Source: JBMNTU01 sp050945895
Lineage (GTDB): Bacteria > Bacillota > Clostridia > Christensenellales > Christensenellaceae
NCBI GenBank assembly: GCA_050945895.1
Contig: JBMNTU010000008.1
Span: 1 to 36,562 of the forward strand
Direction: 5' to 3'
Length of the DNA: 36,562 nucleotides
A program made the position numbers and the translations under genes. The notes beneath the pieces were generated by a model. The model was not told where the DNA came from. It saw only the letters and a list, made by a program, of their open reading frames with translations, and searched no databases. Shown piece after piece: positions 16,773-23,372 of the stretch (the first letter of the stretch is position 1; every line of letters starts with the position of its first letter).

Positions 16773-17411
16773 CTACACCCCCTCTTTCAGGTACGCGTCG
16801 TAAAACGCAAGAACTTTATTGACAGCGTCCGTCACTGCGTTAGACGTAATCGTTGCGCCGGTCAGCGCTTGTACATCCTTTGCACCCGCTTCCGCTTGGG
16901 TGCTTGCGCCTGCCACATCGTCTGCTTCGCTCTCGGCAGATGCGCTTCCGCCCTTCACAACAGTGAACGGGCCGGGGCCCGTATATTGCCCAAGGAATTC
17001 CGGCTTGGTTGCGTTCGCGCCCAGCCCGGGCGTCTCCTCGTGCGAGCCGATTGCCACGCCTGTTATGCTGCCTTCGCTGTTTATGCCAACGGTGAGCGTA
17101 AGCCCGGCCGAATAGCCCTTCGTTACAATCTCAAACGTATAACCGGCAGTCCCGGACGCATCTGTTCCCTTAAAAATCTTTTGGACGATTGAATACTCTT
17201 CCGGGTCGTACGAAAGCGTATCCATGTCTATTTCTTCAAAATCCTGCGCCTGCGCAAGCACCTGCGTGCGCGCCTGCGTCGCCTTCAGTTCTGTCTGATA
17301 TTCGATAGGCTCCAGCGTAATCGCATACACCAGCCCCAAAATCAGGCCTGCACACACCGTGATAATCAGCAGCCGCAGCGTCAGGTTTAAAGTGCTGTCA
17401 CTATTTTTCAA
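16773..17411 (-). CDS. rnfG: Rnf complex flavoprotein subunit RnfG
   Basis: 212 residues. One N-terminal membrane helix (about 10-30) is followed by an extracytoplasmic FMN-binding domain. The motif ALTGATITSNAV near residue 180 contains the threonine that carries covalently bound FMN in this family. GITGVAIGSHEETPGLG is the second conserved segment. A Ser/Ala/Glu-rich insertion (about 152-172) separates these two parts. The start ATG lies within the 3' end of rnfD (11-nt overlap), which suggests coupling. Confidence 0.95.
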   Translation of the reverse strand: MKNSDSTLNLTLRLLIITVCAGLILGLVYAITLEPIEYQTELKATQARTQVLAQAQDFEEIDMDTLSYDPEEYSIVQKIFKGTDASGTAGYTFEIVTKGYSAGLTLTVGINSEGSITGVAIGSHEETPGLGANATKPEFLGQYTGPGPFTVVKGGSASAESEADDVAGASTQAEAGAKDVQALTGATITSNAVTDAVNKVLAFYDAYLKEGV

Positions 17412-18339
17412 CGCGCTTCACCTCCCCGAATACCTTTGGACGCATCGCCTTATTCAAAAGCGGCGTTATCAGGTTCATAAAAAGGATAGAGAACGAAACG
17501 CCCTCCGGATACCCGCCCCACAGACGGACTACCATTGTCACTGCGCCGCAGCCTACGCCGAAAATAATCTGCCCTTTCCATACGCTCGGCGAGGAGGCAT
17601 AATCTGTCGCCATAAAGAGCGCGCCCAGCATCAGCCCTCCGGAAAACAGGTGCAGCGGCACCATTTCCGGGCCGCCGGCAATTAGCGCAAAAAGCGCCAC
17701 CGTGCCGAGGTATGCCAGCGGAATAATCGGCTTAATCACCTTTCTGATCATCAGGTATACGCCGCCGATCAAAAGCGCCAGTACGCTTGTCTCTCCGATG
17801 CACCCTGCAATATTACCCATAAACAGGTCGCTCACCGCGGGAATATCGCCAAACCCGCCCACGATTGCGGGCAGCGGCGTTGCCGACGCCACCGCGTCTA
17901 CGCCGGGGGCAACCCATGCCGTCATGGCAACCGGCCACGAAATCAGCAAAAAGCACCTTGCCGCAAGCGCCGGGTTCATAAAGTTGTGGCCCAGCCCGCC
18001 AAACAACTGCTTGACGATGATGATTGCAAACGCCGATCCAAACACCGGCAAATACCAGGGCGCGCCCGGCGGCAGGTTGAGCCCCAGCAAAAGCCCCGTA
18101 ACAACGGCGCTCATATCGCCGATCGTAACCTCTTTTTTTGCAACACGCTGGATAGCGGCTTCGCAGCCCACCGCGCTTAAAATGGAGAGCGCAACCGTCA
18201 GCAGTACGCCCGGCCCAAAAATGACCGCGCCTGCAACGACTGCCGGAATAAGCGCAATCACAACGTCCAGCATGATCTTTGTTGTAGAATTGTTCGACCG
18301 TATATGCGGCGAACTTGTTAAAATCAGTTTCTGGTCCAT
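17401..18339 (-). CDS. rnfD: Rnf complex membrane flavoprotein subunit RnfD
   Basis: 312 residues from the chosen ATG, with multiple membrane helices. The SATPLPAI segment near residue 160 matches the region of the FMN-attachment threonine in RnfD/NqrB proteins. GGLGHNFMNPALAARCFLL and ATDYASSP are further family segments. A GTG at 18348 is in frame but touches the AAGGAG site, while the ATG is 10 nt from it. The chosen start lies just after the rnfC stop. RnfD passes electrons within the membrane part of the ion pump. Confidence 0.96.
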   Translation of the reverse strand: MDQKLILTSSPHIRSNNSTTKIMLDVVIALIPAVVAGAVIFGPGVLLTVALSILSAVGCEAAIQRVAKKEVTIGDMSAVVTGLLLGLNLPPGAPWYLPVFGSAFAIIIVKQLFGGLGHNFMNPALAARCFLLISWPVAMTAWVAPGVDAVASATPLPAIVGGFGDIPAVSDLFMGNIAGCIGETSVLALLIGGVYLMIRKVIKPIIPLAYLGTVALFALIAGGPEMVPLHLFSGGLMLGALFMATDYASSPSVWKGQIIFGVGCGAVTMVVRLWGGYPEGVSFSILFMNLITPLLNKAMRPKVFGEVKRVEK

Positions 18340-18340
18340 C

Positions 18341-19687
18341 TCAATCACGCTCCTTTTTTTCTTTTTCTTTCAACCGGTTCAAAAGAAGCTGTTCTTTGGC
18401 AAACTGTATCCTCTGCGAAATCGGCCGCTTGGCCGGGCACACATAGCTGCAGTTGCCGCAATTGATGCAATCGAGCGCCGAATATTCCTCCGCCCGCTCA
18501 AAATCTTCCTTCAACGCGCTGGCCTGCAGCACCATCGGCATCAGGTATACCGGGCACGCATCCGCGCATTTGCCGCACTGTATGCAGTTGGACTCTTTTT
18601 CGACTTTGGTATATTGCTTATCCAGCACCAAAAGGCCGGATGTTCCCTTTGTTACCACGCAGTCCAGCGTCGGAACAGGCAGCCCCATCATCGGCCCGCC
18701 CGAAATGATCTTTAAAGGCTCGGACGAAAACCCGCCCACATAATCCACCACCTCGTGCAGCGGCGTCCCGATCCGCACAAGCAGGTTTTTAGGCGTTTTT
18801 ACCGCTCCGGTAACCGTCATAACGCGTTCAATGAGCGGCGCCCCGTTATAGAACGCGTCGCCTACCGCCTTAACCGTCGCAATGTTGGACACCACAACGC
18901 CCACATCTGCGGGAAGCCCGCCCGAGGGCACCATCCTGCCCGTAATGGAAAGAATGAGCTGCTTCTCGCTGCCCTGCGGGTATTTGGTTTTAAGCGGCTG
19001 AACTTCTATTCCTTTGCCAGCGCAAGCCTTTTCTATCATAGAAATGGCGTCCGGCTTATTGGTTTCAATACCGACAATCGCTTTTTCAACACCCAGTGCG
19101 TGCATTTCGGCCCGGATGCCCCGGACAATACATTCCGGATGCTCCAGCATCAGCCTGTGGTCTGCCGTCAAAAAAGGCTCGCACTCCGCAGCGTTAATCA
19201 ACAGTATGTCGACATTCTTATCTTCCGGCGGATTGAGTTTTATATGCGTCGGAAAGGTCGCGCCGCCCATGCCAACAATTCCTGCCTGCTTAATCCGCTC
19301 CAGCACGTCCTCTTTTGGCATCGACATTACATCGCAAGCCGGCATATATGCCGCTTCGTCCTTAAAATCATTGTCTATAACGATCGCCTGCACCGGCTTC
19401 CCGTTGATTCCGACAATGCTTTTAATCCTTCGTATCCTGCCCGAAACGCTGGCATGAATTTTTGCCCCAACAAACCCCTGGGCCTCGGCGATTACCTGGC
19501 CCATCAGAACCGGTTCTCCCTCCTCCACGATTGGCTTTGCGGGCGCGCCAATATGCTGCGACATAGGAATCCTGACCCGTTCTTTCGGTGCCAGAGGCTC
19601 TATCGCGGCATTTTCCGTCAAGGGCTTTCCCTCATGGATTTTATGGAGCGGATACGAACCCCCCTTAAAGGTACGGCTACCCCTCAT
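18341..19687 (-). CDS. rnfC: Rnf complex NADH-binding subunit RnfC
   Basis: 448 residues with all expected parts. The N-terminal segment TFKGGSYPLHKIHEGK precedes a lipoyl-like domain, then the NADH/FMN-binding region (GIVGMGGATFPTHIKL, glycine-rich). Two C-terminal 4Fe-4S motifs follow, CIQCGKCADACP and CINCGNCSYVCP. RnfC exchanges electrons with NAD+. GGAGGAAG precedes the ATG. It is the first gene of rnfCDGEAB, a gene order typical of Clostridia; the whole complex couples ferredoxin oxidation to ion export. Confidence 0.97.
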   Translation of the reverse strand: MRGSRTFKGGSYPLHKIHEGKPLTENAAIEPLAPKERVRIPMSQHIGAPAKPIVEEGEPVLMGQVIAEAQGFVGAKIHASVSGRIRRIKSIVGINGKPVQAIVIDNDFKDEAAYMPACDVMSMPKEDVLERIKQAGIVGMGGATFPTHIKLNPPEDKNVDILLINAAECEPFLTADHRLMLEHPECIVRGIRAEMHALGVEKAIVGIETNKPDAISMIEKACAGKGIEVQPLKTKYPQGSEKQLILSITGRMVPSGGLPADVGVVVSNIATVKAVGDAFYNGAPLIERVMTVTGAVKTPKNLLVRIGTPLHEVVDYVGGFSSEPLKIISGGPMMGLPVPTLDCVVTKGTSGLLVLDKQYTKVEKESNCIQCGKCADACPVYLMPMVLQASALKEDFERAEEYSALDCINCGNCSYVCPAKRPISQRIQFAKEQLLLNRLKEKEKKERD

Positions 19688-19732
19688 TTTCTACTTCCTC
19701 CATACATAAAACTTGTTTCATATACCCGAGGT

Positions 19733-19738
19733 ATTATA
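19733..19738 (-). promoter_or_regulatory. -10 box for the rnf operon
   Basis: A perfect TATAAT on the minus strand lies 46 bp before the rnfC start. The -35 is poor (T-rich, about 17-18 bp away). The -10 sits inside the inverted repeat GGTATT (19730-19735) and AATACC (19745-19750), a possible operator. Confidence 0.55.
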
Positions 19739-19847
19739 TCACGAAATACCTACATAAATAAAGTGTATTTTAAGATGTTCTTTTTTGCATGCCTTGTTTG
19801 TTTTTGCACAATCAAACATTCGCTCGCTGCCATGCACCATTCTTCGG

Positions 19848-19876
19848 TTGCATTTTAACGCGCCTGCCGTTATAAT
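19848..19876 (+). promoter_or_regulatory. Promoter for the membrane protein gene at 19936
   Basis: TTGCAT (19848-19853) and a perfect TATAAT (19871-19876) are 17 bp apart. The leader is about 53 nt. It diverges from the rnf promoter. Confidence 0.75.
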
Positions 19877-19935
19877 CTTTATAAATTTGGTTGTTTTTTT
19901 AGGGACGTCAACACACAACCCAAGGAGTGAACATA

Positions 19936-20613
19936 TTGGGAACATTTTTGCCGGTTATCTTTATTGTACTGATGCTTGCGCTGGGCGCAATCTACTGCTT
20001 TTGGGGCTACCGTTACCTCAAAATCATCATTATTATCTATGCCCTTTTTGCGGGCTTCTATTTCATGAACAACTGGCTTTTGGAAAATGTTCCACAGGTA
20101 GGCGAATGGGCTTGGCTCATCGCCATTGCAGTCGGCTGTATATTAGCGCTCTTGTCCTTTTTCTTCATCAAATTTGCCATATTCCTTGCCGGCGGCCTGG
20201 TTGGCCTGATGGTTTTCAACATTGTCCAAGACGTTGCTCCTGCTGCATTCTCGGGTATGGACAGCGTCCCTTTGTTTTTGATTGGCGCAGCGTTTTTTAT
20301 CATACTCGGCCTCATCACCCTCGCCGCGCAAAAACACCTGATCATCATTTTTTCCGGTATATATGGCGCCTATACGCTTGTATACTGTATCGGTATTCTG
20401 GTTGGGCTGTTCTCGCATACCGAAGCAATCAGCCATGCAACCGTACAAACTGCCACCACCGTCTTTGCGCCCATCAGTTTTTTTGCAGACAAGCCCGGCT
20501 GGGCCATGGCCCTTCCCGTCATTTTGCTTGCCATTTTGGGTATTGTTTCTCAATATAAGGCCAGCCGCGGGAACCGCGCTGCCTACGGCAAACGAAGCCG
20601 GAACCAAATATGA
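19936..20613 (+). CDS. Multi-pass membrane protein, DUF4203-like (tentative)
   Basis: 225 residues with about seven hydrophobic segments filling nearly the whole chain and a basic C-terminal tail (KASRGNRAAYGKRSRNQ). The pattern of glycine-rich helices (FFIKFAIFLAGGLVGLMVFN, then ITLAAQKHLIIIFSGIYGAY) resembles the DUF4203/TM7S3-like family, whose function is unknown; I am not certain of this. The start is TTG at 19936, 8 nt after AAGGAG. An in-frame GTG at 19927 overlaps that site and is unlikely. It has its own promoter and is followed 23 bp later by a small cysteine-rich gene on the same strand. Confidence 0.75.
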   Translation: MGTFLPVIFIVLMLALGAIYCFWGYRYLKIIIIIYALFAGFYFMNNWLLENVPQVGEWAWLIAIAVGCILALLSFFFIKFAIFLAGGLVGLMVFNIVQDVAPAAFSGMDSVPLFLIGAAFFIILGLITLAAQKHLIIIFSGIYGAYTLVYCIGILVGLFSHTEAISHATVQTATTVFAPISFFADKPGWAMALPVILLAILGIVSQYKASRGNRAAYGKRSRNQI

Positions 20614-20636
20614 CCAATCGTGAGGAGGAAACATCT

Positions 20637-20804
20637 ATGGAAAACCAGTTGAAGCCCGAATGCAGCGCATTCTGCCCCGTCTGCGGGGGCGACCTGTACC
20701 AACTCCGTGGTACATGCTACTGCAAAAACAAAAGCTGTTCCTACAAGTGCGACAAATGCAAACAGGAATCAGACAAGCTGAAGTACGACGAAAAGGACGA
20801 CTGA
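20637..20804 (+). CDS. Small cysteine-rich (zinc-ribbon-like) protein
   Basis: 55 residues with eight cysteines at positions 9, 13, 16, 27, 29, 34, 38 and 41. The spacings include CPVC and CDKC pairs, as in small zinc-ribbon proteins. The C-terminus is highly charged (QESDKLKYDEKDD). A strong GGAGG site lies 8 nt before the ATG; a longer frame starting nine codons earlier has no better start. No signal peptide or membrane segment is visible, so it is probably cytosolic. Its function is unknown. It may be co-transcribed with the membrane protein upstream. Confidence 0.7.
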   Translation: MENQLKPECSAFCPVCGGDLYQLRGTCYCKNKSCSYKCDKCKQESDKLKYDEKDD

Positions 20805-20810
20805 CCTTAA

Positions 20811-20857
20811 ATGGAAACAGGCCGGGAATCCTGTTTCCATTTCCGGCCTGTATATTT
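20811..20857. terminator. Overlapping inverted repeats between convergent genes
   Basis: Two hairpins share bases and cannot form together. One pairs ATGGAAACAG (20811-20820) with CTGTTTCCAT (20831-20840). The other pairs ACAGGCCGG (20817-20825) with CCGGCCTGT (20843-20851) and is followed by an A/T-rich stretch. Lying between two convergent stop codons, they probably act as a bidirectional terminator. Confidence 0.6.
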
Positions 20858-20866
20858 ATTTCATTT

Positions 20867-22015
20867 CTAAATCAATTGCGCCAAAAGCGCCCTGCATTCC
20901 TCTTCGTGCATACTGCACGGGTTCTTTTTCAGGCTGGAGCTTGCCGCCGAAAGCGCCGCTATTCTTTCCAAATCGTTTGTTGTTATCCCGCACCCTTTTA
21001 AATCTTGCGGCATGCCGATTTGTTTATTCAGTTCTTCTATTCTTCCCGCCATTTCCAGCGATGCCTGCTTGCCGTCTGTTGTGCGGCTTCCCATGGCGTG
21101 CGCAATGTCCACATATTTGTATACGCCTTTTTCTATATTAAAGCGCATTACATGCGGAAGCAGCACGCCGCATAAAAATCCATGCTTAAGCCCTTTCACT
21201 GCGCCAATCGCCGCCGCCAGGCCATGTGCGGCGCCCAATCCTCCGTTGGCCAGGCATAGCCCCGAAACACAGGCGCAAAGACCCATCTCTTCCCGCGCGC
21301 CAATGTCCCCACCGTTTTCAAACGCCAATGGCAGCGCGTTAAGCGCGCGCACAGTAAACGGTAGCGAAAGCGCGTCCGTTATGGGGTTTGCACTACCCGA
21401 AACATAAGCCTCCACAAGCTGGCAGACTGCGTCTGCCCCGGCCGTCGCCGTAACGCCTGCCGGCACGTCTGCCATAACCTCGCCGTCTATCAGCGCCAGA
21501 GCAGGCATCATCTTGTCGTCACGCACGCTGTTTTTAAATTCTCCCTGCCGCATAAGCACGGCATTTTTTGTGCATTCGCTGCCCGTTCCCGCCGTCGTTG
21601 GCACCGCCGCCAGCGGAAGGGGCGCTTTTTCGAACGCCCTGTTCGAAAAGCCCTCCACATATTCCATAATATCCCTGCCGTTTGGTGCCAGCGCCGCCGC
21701 TGCTTTTGCAACGTCGATCACGCTTCCTCCGCCAACCGCAATCACGCCGTCGCAGCCGTTTGTTGCAATAAACTGCGCCGCATCATTTACCGCATCCACC
21801 GTCGGCTCTCCGCTGTATGCCCGGGCTATGGCATACTCTATGCCTTCACCATCCAGCGACTGTTTTAAACCGTCTTCCATGCCGCTTGCGGCAAAACCTT
21901 CCCCAAAGCGAAACACCGCTGCCTTGCGGAATATTTTTTTGCATAATCTGCCAATCTCTTTAAATCCACCCCGGCGCACAAGTATGCGGCCGGGCGCAAT
22001 AAAGGAAAAATCCAT
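20867..22015 (-). CDS. Iron-type (group III) alcohol dehydrogenase
   Basis: 382 residues from the chosen ATG. The N-terminal nucleotide-binding half contains the family's GVIAVGGGSVIDVAKA motif (about 85-100) and PTTAGTGSE. The C-terminal half contains the metal site. In the classical enzymes the ligands are D-x3-H, then two more His. Here the first segment reads ADAVCQLVEAY, so the His is Gln, and the later segment reads AAHGLAAAIG, with one conserved His replaced by Ala, while KHG is kept. I recall a subfamily with this Gln, so this is probably a true subfamily feature. Substrate unknown. The start ATG has AAGGGA upstream; the frame extends 12 codons further without a better site. Confidence 0.88.
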   Translation of the reverse strand: MDFSFIAPGRILVRRGGFKEIGRLCKKIFRKAAVFRFGEGFAASGMEDGLKQSLDGEGIEYAIARAYSGEPTVDAVNDAAQFIATNGCDGVIAVGGGSVIDVAKAAAALAPNGRDIMEYVEGFSNRAFEKAPLPLAAVPTTAGTGSECTKNAVLMRQGEFKNSVRDDKMMPALALIDGEVMADVPAGVTATAGADAVCQLVEAYVSGSANPITDALSLPFTVRALNALPLAFENGGDIGAREEMGLCACVSGLCLANGGLGAAHGLAAAIGAVKGLKHGFLCGVLLPHVMRFNIEKGVYKYVDIAHAMGSRTTDGKQASLEMAGRIEELNKQIGMPQDLKGCGITTNDLERIAALSAASSSLKKNPCSMHEEECRALLAQLI

Positions 22016-22053
22016 AGCAGTTCCCTTCTTTCCTGTTTTTTGGAGCCGCATAT

Positions 22054-22059
22054 ATTATA
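22054..22059 (-). promoter_or_regulatory. -10 box for the alcohol dehydrogenase
   Basis: A perfect TATAAT on the minus strand, about 40 bp before the start codon. No convincing -35. It is back to back with the folT promoter. Confidence 0.45.
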
Positions 22060-22071
22060 TCATAAATCCGG

Positions 22072-22100
22072 TTGCATTCCCCTTTGCGTCATGCTACAAT
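22072..22100 (+). promoter_or_regulatory. Promoter for the riboswitch-folT transcript
   Basis: TTGCAT (22072-22077) and TACAAT (22095-22100) are 17 bp apart, with a TGC extension before the -10. The expected start is about 14 nt before the riboswitch. Confidence 0.75.
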
Positions 22101-22120
22101 GTTCTCGGTTTATAAAATGT

Positions 22121-22215
22121 GCAGAGTAGATTTTGTGCGTTAAGTGTATAAGGATGGGATGTCGCCTTATAACGAAAAGACGCCACGTCTTGCGGTACAA
22201 AATCGCGTCCGCTGC
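22121..22215 (+). promoter_or_regulatory. Tetrahydrofolate (THF) riboswitch
   Basis: The stretch matches the folT-type THF riboswitch consensus by eye: GAGTAGAT-like opening, GTGCGTTAAGTGT, GGATGGGATGTCG, AACGAA, GCGGTACAAAATCGC and the closing GTCCGCTGC. The outer P1 stem pairs GCAG (22121-22124) with CTGC (22212-22215). An internal stem pairs TATAAGG (22147-22153) with CCTTATA (22165-22171), enclosing ATGGGATGTCG. It lies directly upstream of a folate transporter gene, the expected target. Known members of this class bind reduced folates and lower expression of folate import genes. Confidence 0.92.
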
Positions 22216-22217
22216 CC

Positions 22218-22344
22218 ACAAAAGAACCCTGTTTCTTTTGTAGAGGCGTGCCATTTTTCGGAAAGCCTTTGCAACGCCGCTCTTCGGCTTTGCGGGTCGT
22301 TTTCCGGCCAACAACACTCTACATAAAGAAAGCGAGGGTTTTTT
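22218..22344 (+). promoter_or_regulatory. Riboswitch expression platform with alternative helices
   Basis: Two exclusive pairings are visible. Hairpin A pairs ACAAAAGAA (22218-22226) with TTCTTTTGT (22233-22241) next to the aptamer. Helix B pairs 22227-22245 (CCCTGTTTCTTTTGTAGAG) with 22317-22338, about 18 base pairs with one small internal loop and one bulge. Helix B covers the GAGGG Shine-Dalgarno of folT and is followed at once by six T (22339-22344). A nested hairpin lies inside the long loop. B would shut off folT; A would prevent B. Confidence 0.6.
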
Positions 22345-22346
22345 CT

Positions 22347-22856
22347 ATGTCCAAAAATCTACGAAAACTAATTTATTGTGCGCTTCTCATTGCCATTGGC
22401 TTTGTATTGAGCTATATCTCCGGCTATTTCGCAACGTTCAAAATTACGCTGGGCCCTGTTGCGGTCATGCTTGCAGGCGCGCTTTTGGGGCCGGTATACG
22501 GCGGTATTACGGGCGCAGCCGTCGATATTCTCACGCTTTTTTATAAACAGACCGGCGCATACTTTCCCGGGTTCACGCTTACTATGGCGCTTTATGGAAT
22601 CCTTTCCGCTATTTTCTTTTACAAAAAAGACAACCCGGGCAATGTAAAGACCGTGCTATATATCCTCATCATCCAAACCGTTTGCTCTGCGCTTTTAAAC
22701 ACCCTCTTTATCTCATATATCAGCGGAACGCCGTTTTGGACATTGTTTATTACCACGCGCATCATTCCCACGTACGCTTCTTTCGCGGTGTACGCAGTTG
22801 TTATGTGCCTGCTTTTAAAGTACCGGAACAAAATGGCCGTATATGCCCAGGCCTGA
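22347..22856 (+). CDS. folT: Folate-specific ECF transporter S component
   Basis: 169 residues with about six membrane helices, the size of ECF transporter S components. Segments typical of the folate type are KLIYCALLIAIGFVLSY at the N-terminus, KITLGPVAVMLAGALLGPVYGGITGAAVDIL in the middle (read in parts) and FITTRIIPTYASFAVYAVVM near the end. It binds folate and works with the shared ECF ATPases and T component, which are not encoded in the window. The ATG at 22347 is chosen because GAGGG lies just upstream; the open frame before it is the riboswitch leader. The THF riboswitch upstream supports the function strongly. Confidence 0.93.
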   Translation: MSKNLRKLIYCALLIAIGFVLSYISGYFATFKITLGPVAVMLAGALLGPVYGGITGAAVDILTLFYKQTGAYFPGFTLTMALYGILSAIFFYKKDNPGNVKTVLYILIIQTVCSALLNTLFISYISGTPFWTLFITTRIIPTYASFAVYAVVMCLLLKYRNKMAVYAQA

Positions 22857-22913
22857 CCGACAGCCGCCCTAAAACAATATTTCACTATCCCATCGCAAGA
22901 AAGCGGAATTTTA

Positions 22914-22947
22914 CCTGCATAGAAATTTGAAAAATGCGGGTTTTTTT
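22914..22947 (+). terminator. Rho-independent terminator after folT
   Basis: CCTGCAT (22914-22920) pairs with ATGCGGG (22934-22940), including one G-T pair, and is followed by seven T. Confidence 0.7.
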
Positions 22948-23171
22948 CTGTTAAAAACGCAATTTTGCATAATAGGATGTTTGTATTTCTAATTACATCC
23001 GACCCTTCAAATATGTGAAAATATACTTGTAATATGAATTCCAATGGAAAAGCCTAAAAACGGTTTTCCTCTTCAACCGAAAGCTGTGCAAGTCAAACAA
23101 TCGATTTGTGTCGAATTAGCTATTGAACGTCTTCTTGCCATCACATGAAGCGCGATGATGCACAGCACGCA

Positions 23172-23199
23172 AAGCAGAAGCAACCGGTTGTCTCTGCTT
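23172..23199. promoter_or_regulatory. 28-bp dyad, candidate operator
   Basis: The perfect palindrome CAACCGGTTG (23181-23190) is flanked symmetrically by AAGCAGA (23172-23178) and TCTGCTT (23193-23199); 24 of 28 positions are symmetric. A central CG with AACCGGTT halves resembles LacI-family operators. It lies about 175 bp before the MDR dehydrogenase start. Confidence 0.45.
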
Positions 23200-23372
23200 G
23201 GAAACAGGATGAATTATTTTCTGCTCTGGGTTTCTCAATATATATAACTCTATAAACCGTTCTCTCATTATTGTTCCAAAAATCTATAGGCCGTTTTTTC
23301 CGGCTGCTCGAAGCACTCCCGCCGGAACGCTTATGGGTTTTCATTGCCAAACTATAAGAAAGGAAGATCATT

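Larger units (their letters stand above)
22857..23372. other. 516-bp non-coding stretch between folT and the MDR gene
   Basis: No supportable gene. It holds the folT terminator (22914-22947), a hairpin with GGAAAA/TTTTCC arms (23046-23069) without a T-run, the large dyad at 23172-23199, and an A/T-rich segment (23238-23256, TATATA and TATAAA) that could hold the MDR gene promoter, although no good -35 is seen. Confidence 0.6.

Noticed and set aside
18755..19858. 367-residue plus-strand open frame
   Set aside because: Antisense to rnfC; no recognisable domain and no ribosome binding site seen.
19739..19945. 68-residue minus-strand frame between rnfC and the membrane protein gene
   Set aside because: It covers the divergent promoters and has no supporting signals.
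22060..22317. 85-residue minus-strand frame across the folT leader
   Set aside because: It overlaps the THF riboswitch and promoter, which are much better supported.
23046..23069. GGAAAA/TTTTCC hairpin considered as a terminator
   Set aside because: No T-run follows on either strand, and the folT transcript already has a better terminator at 22914-22947.
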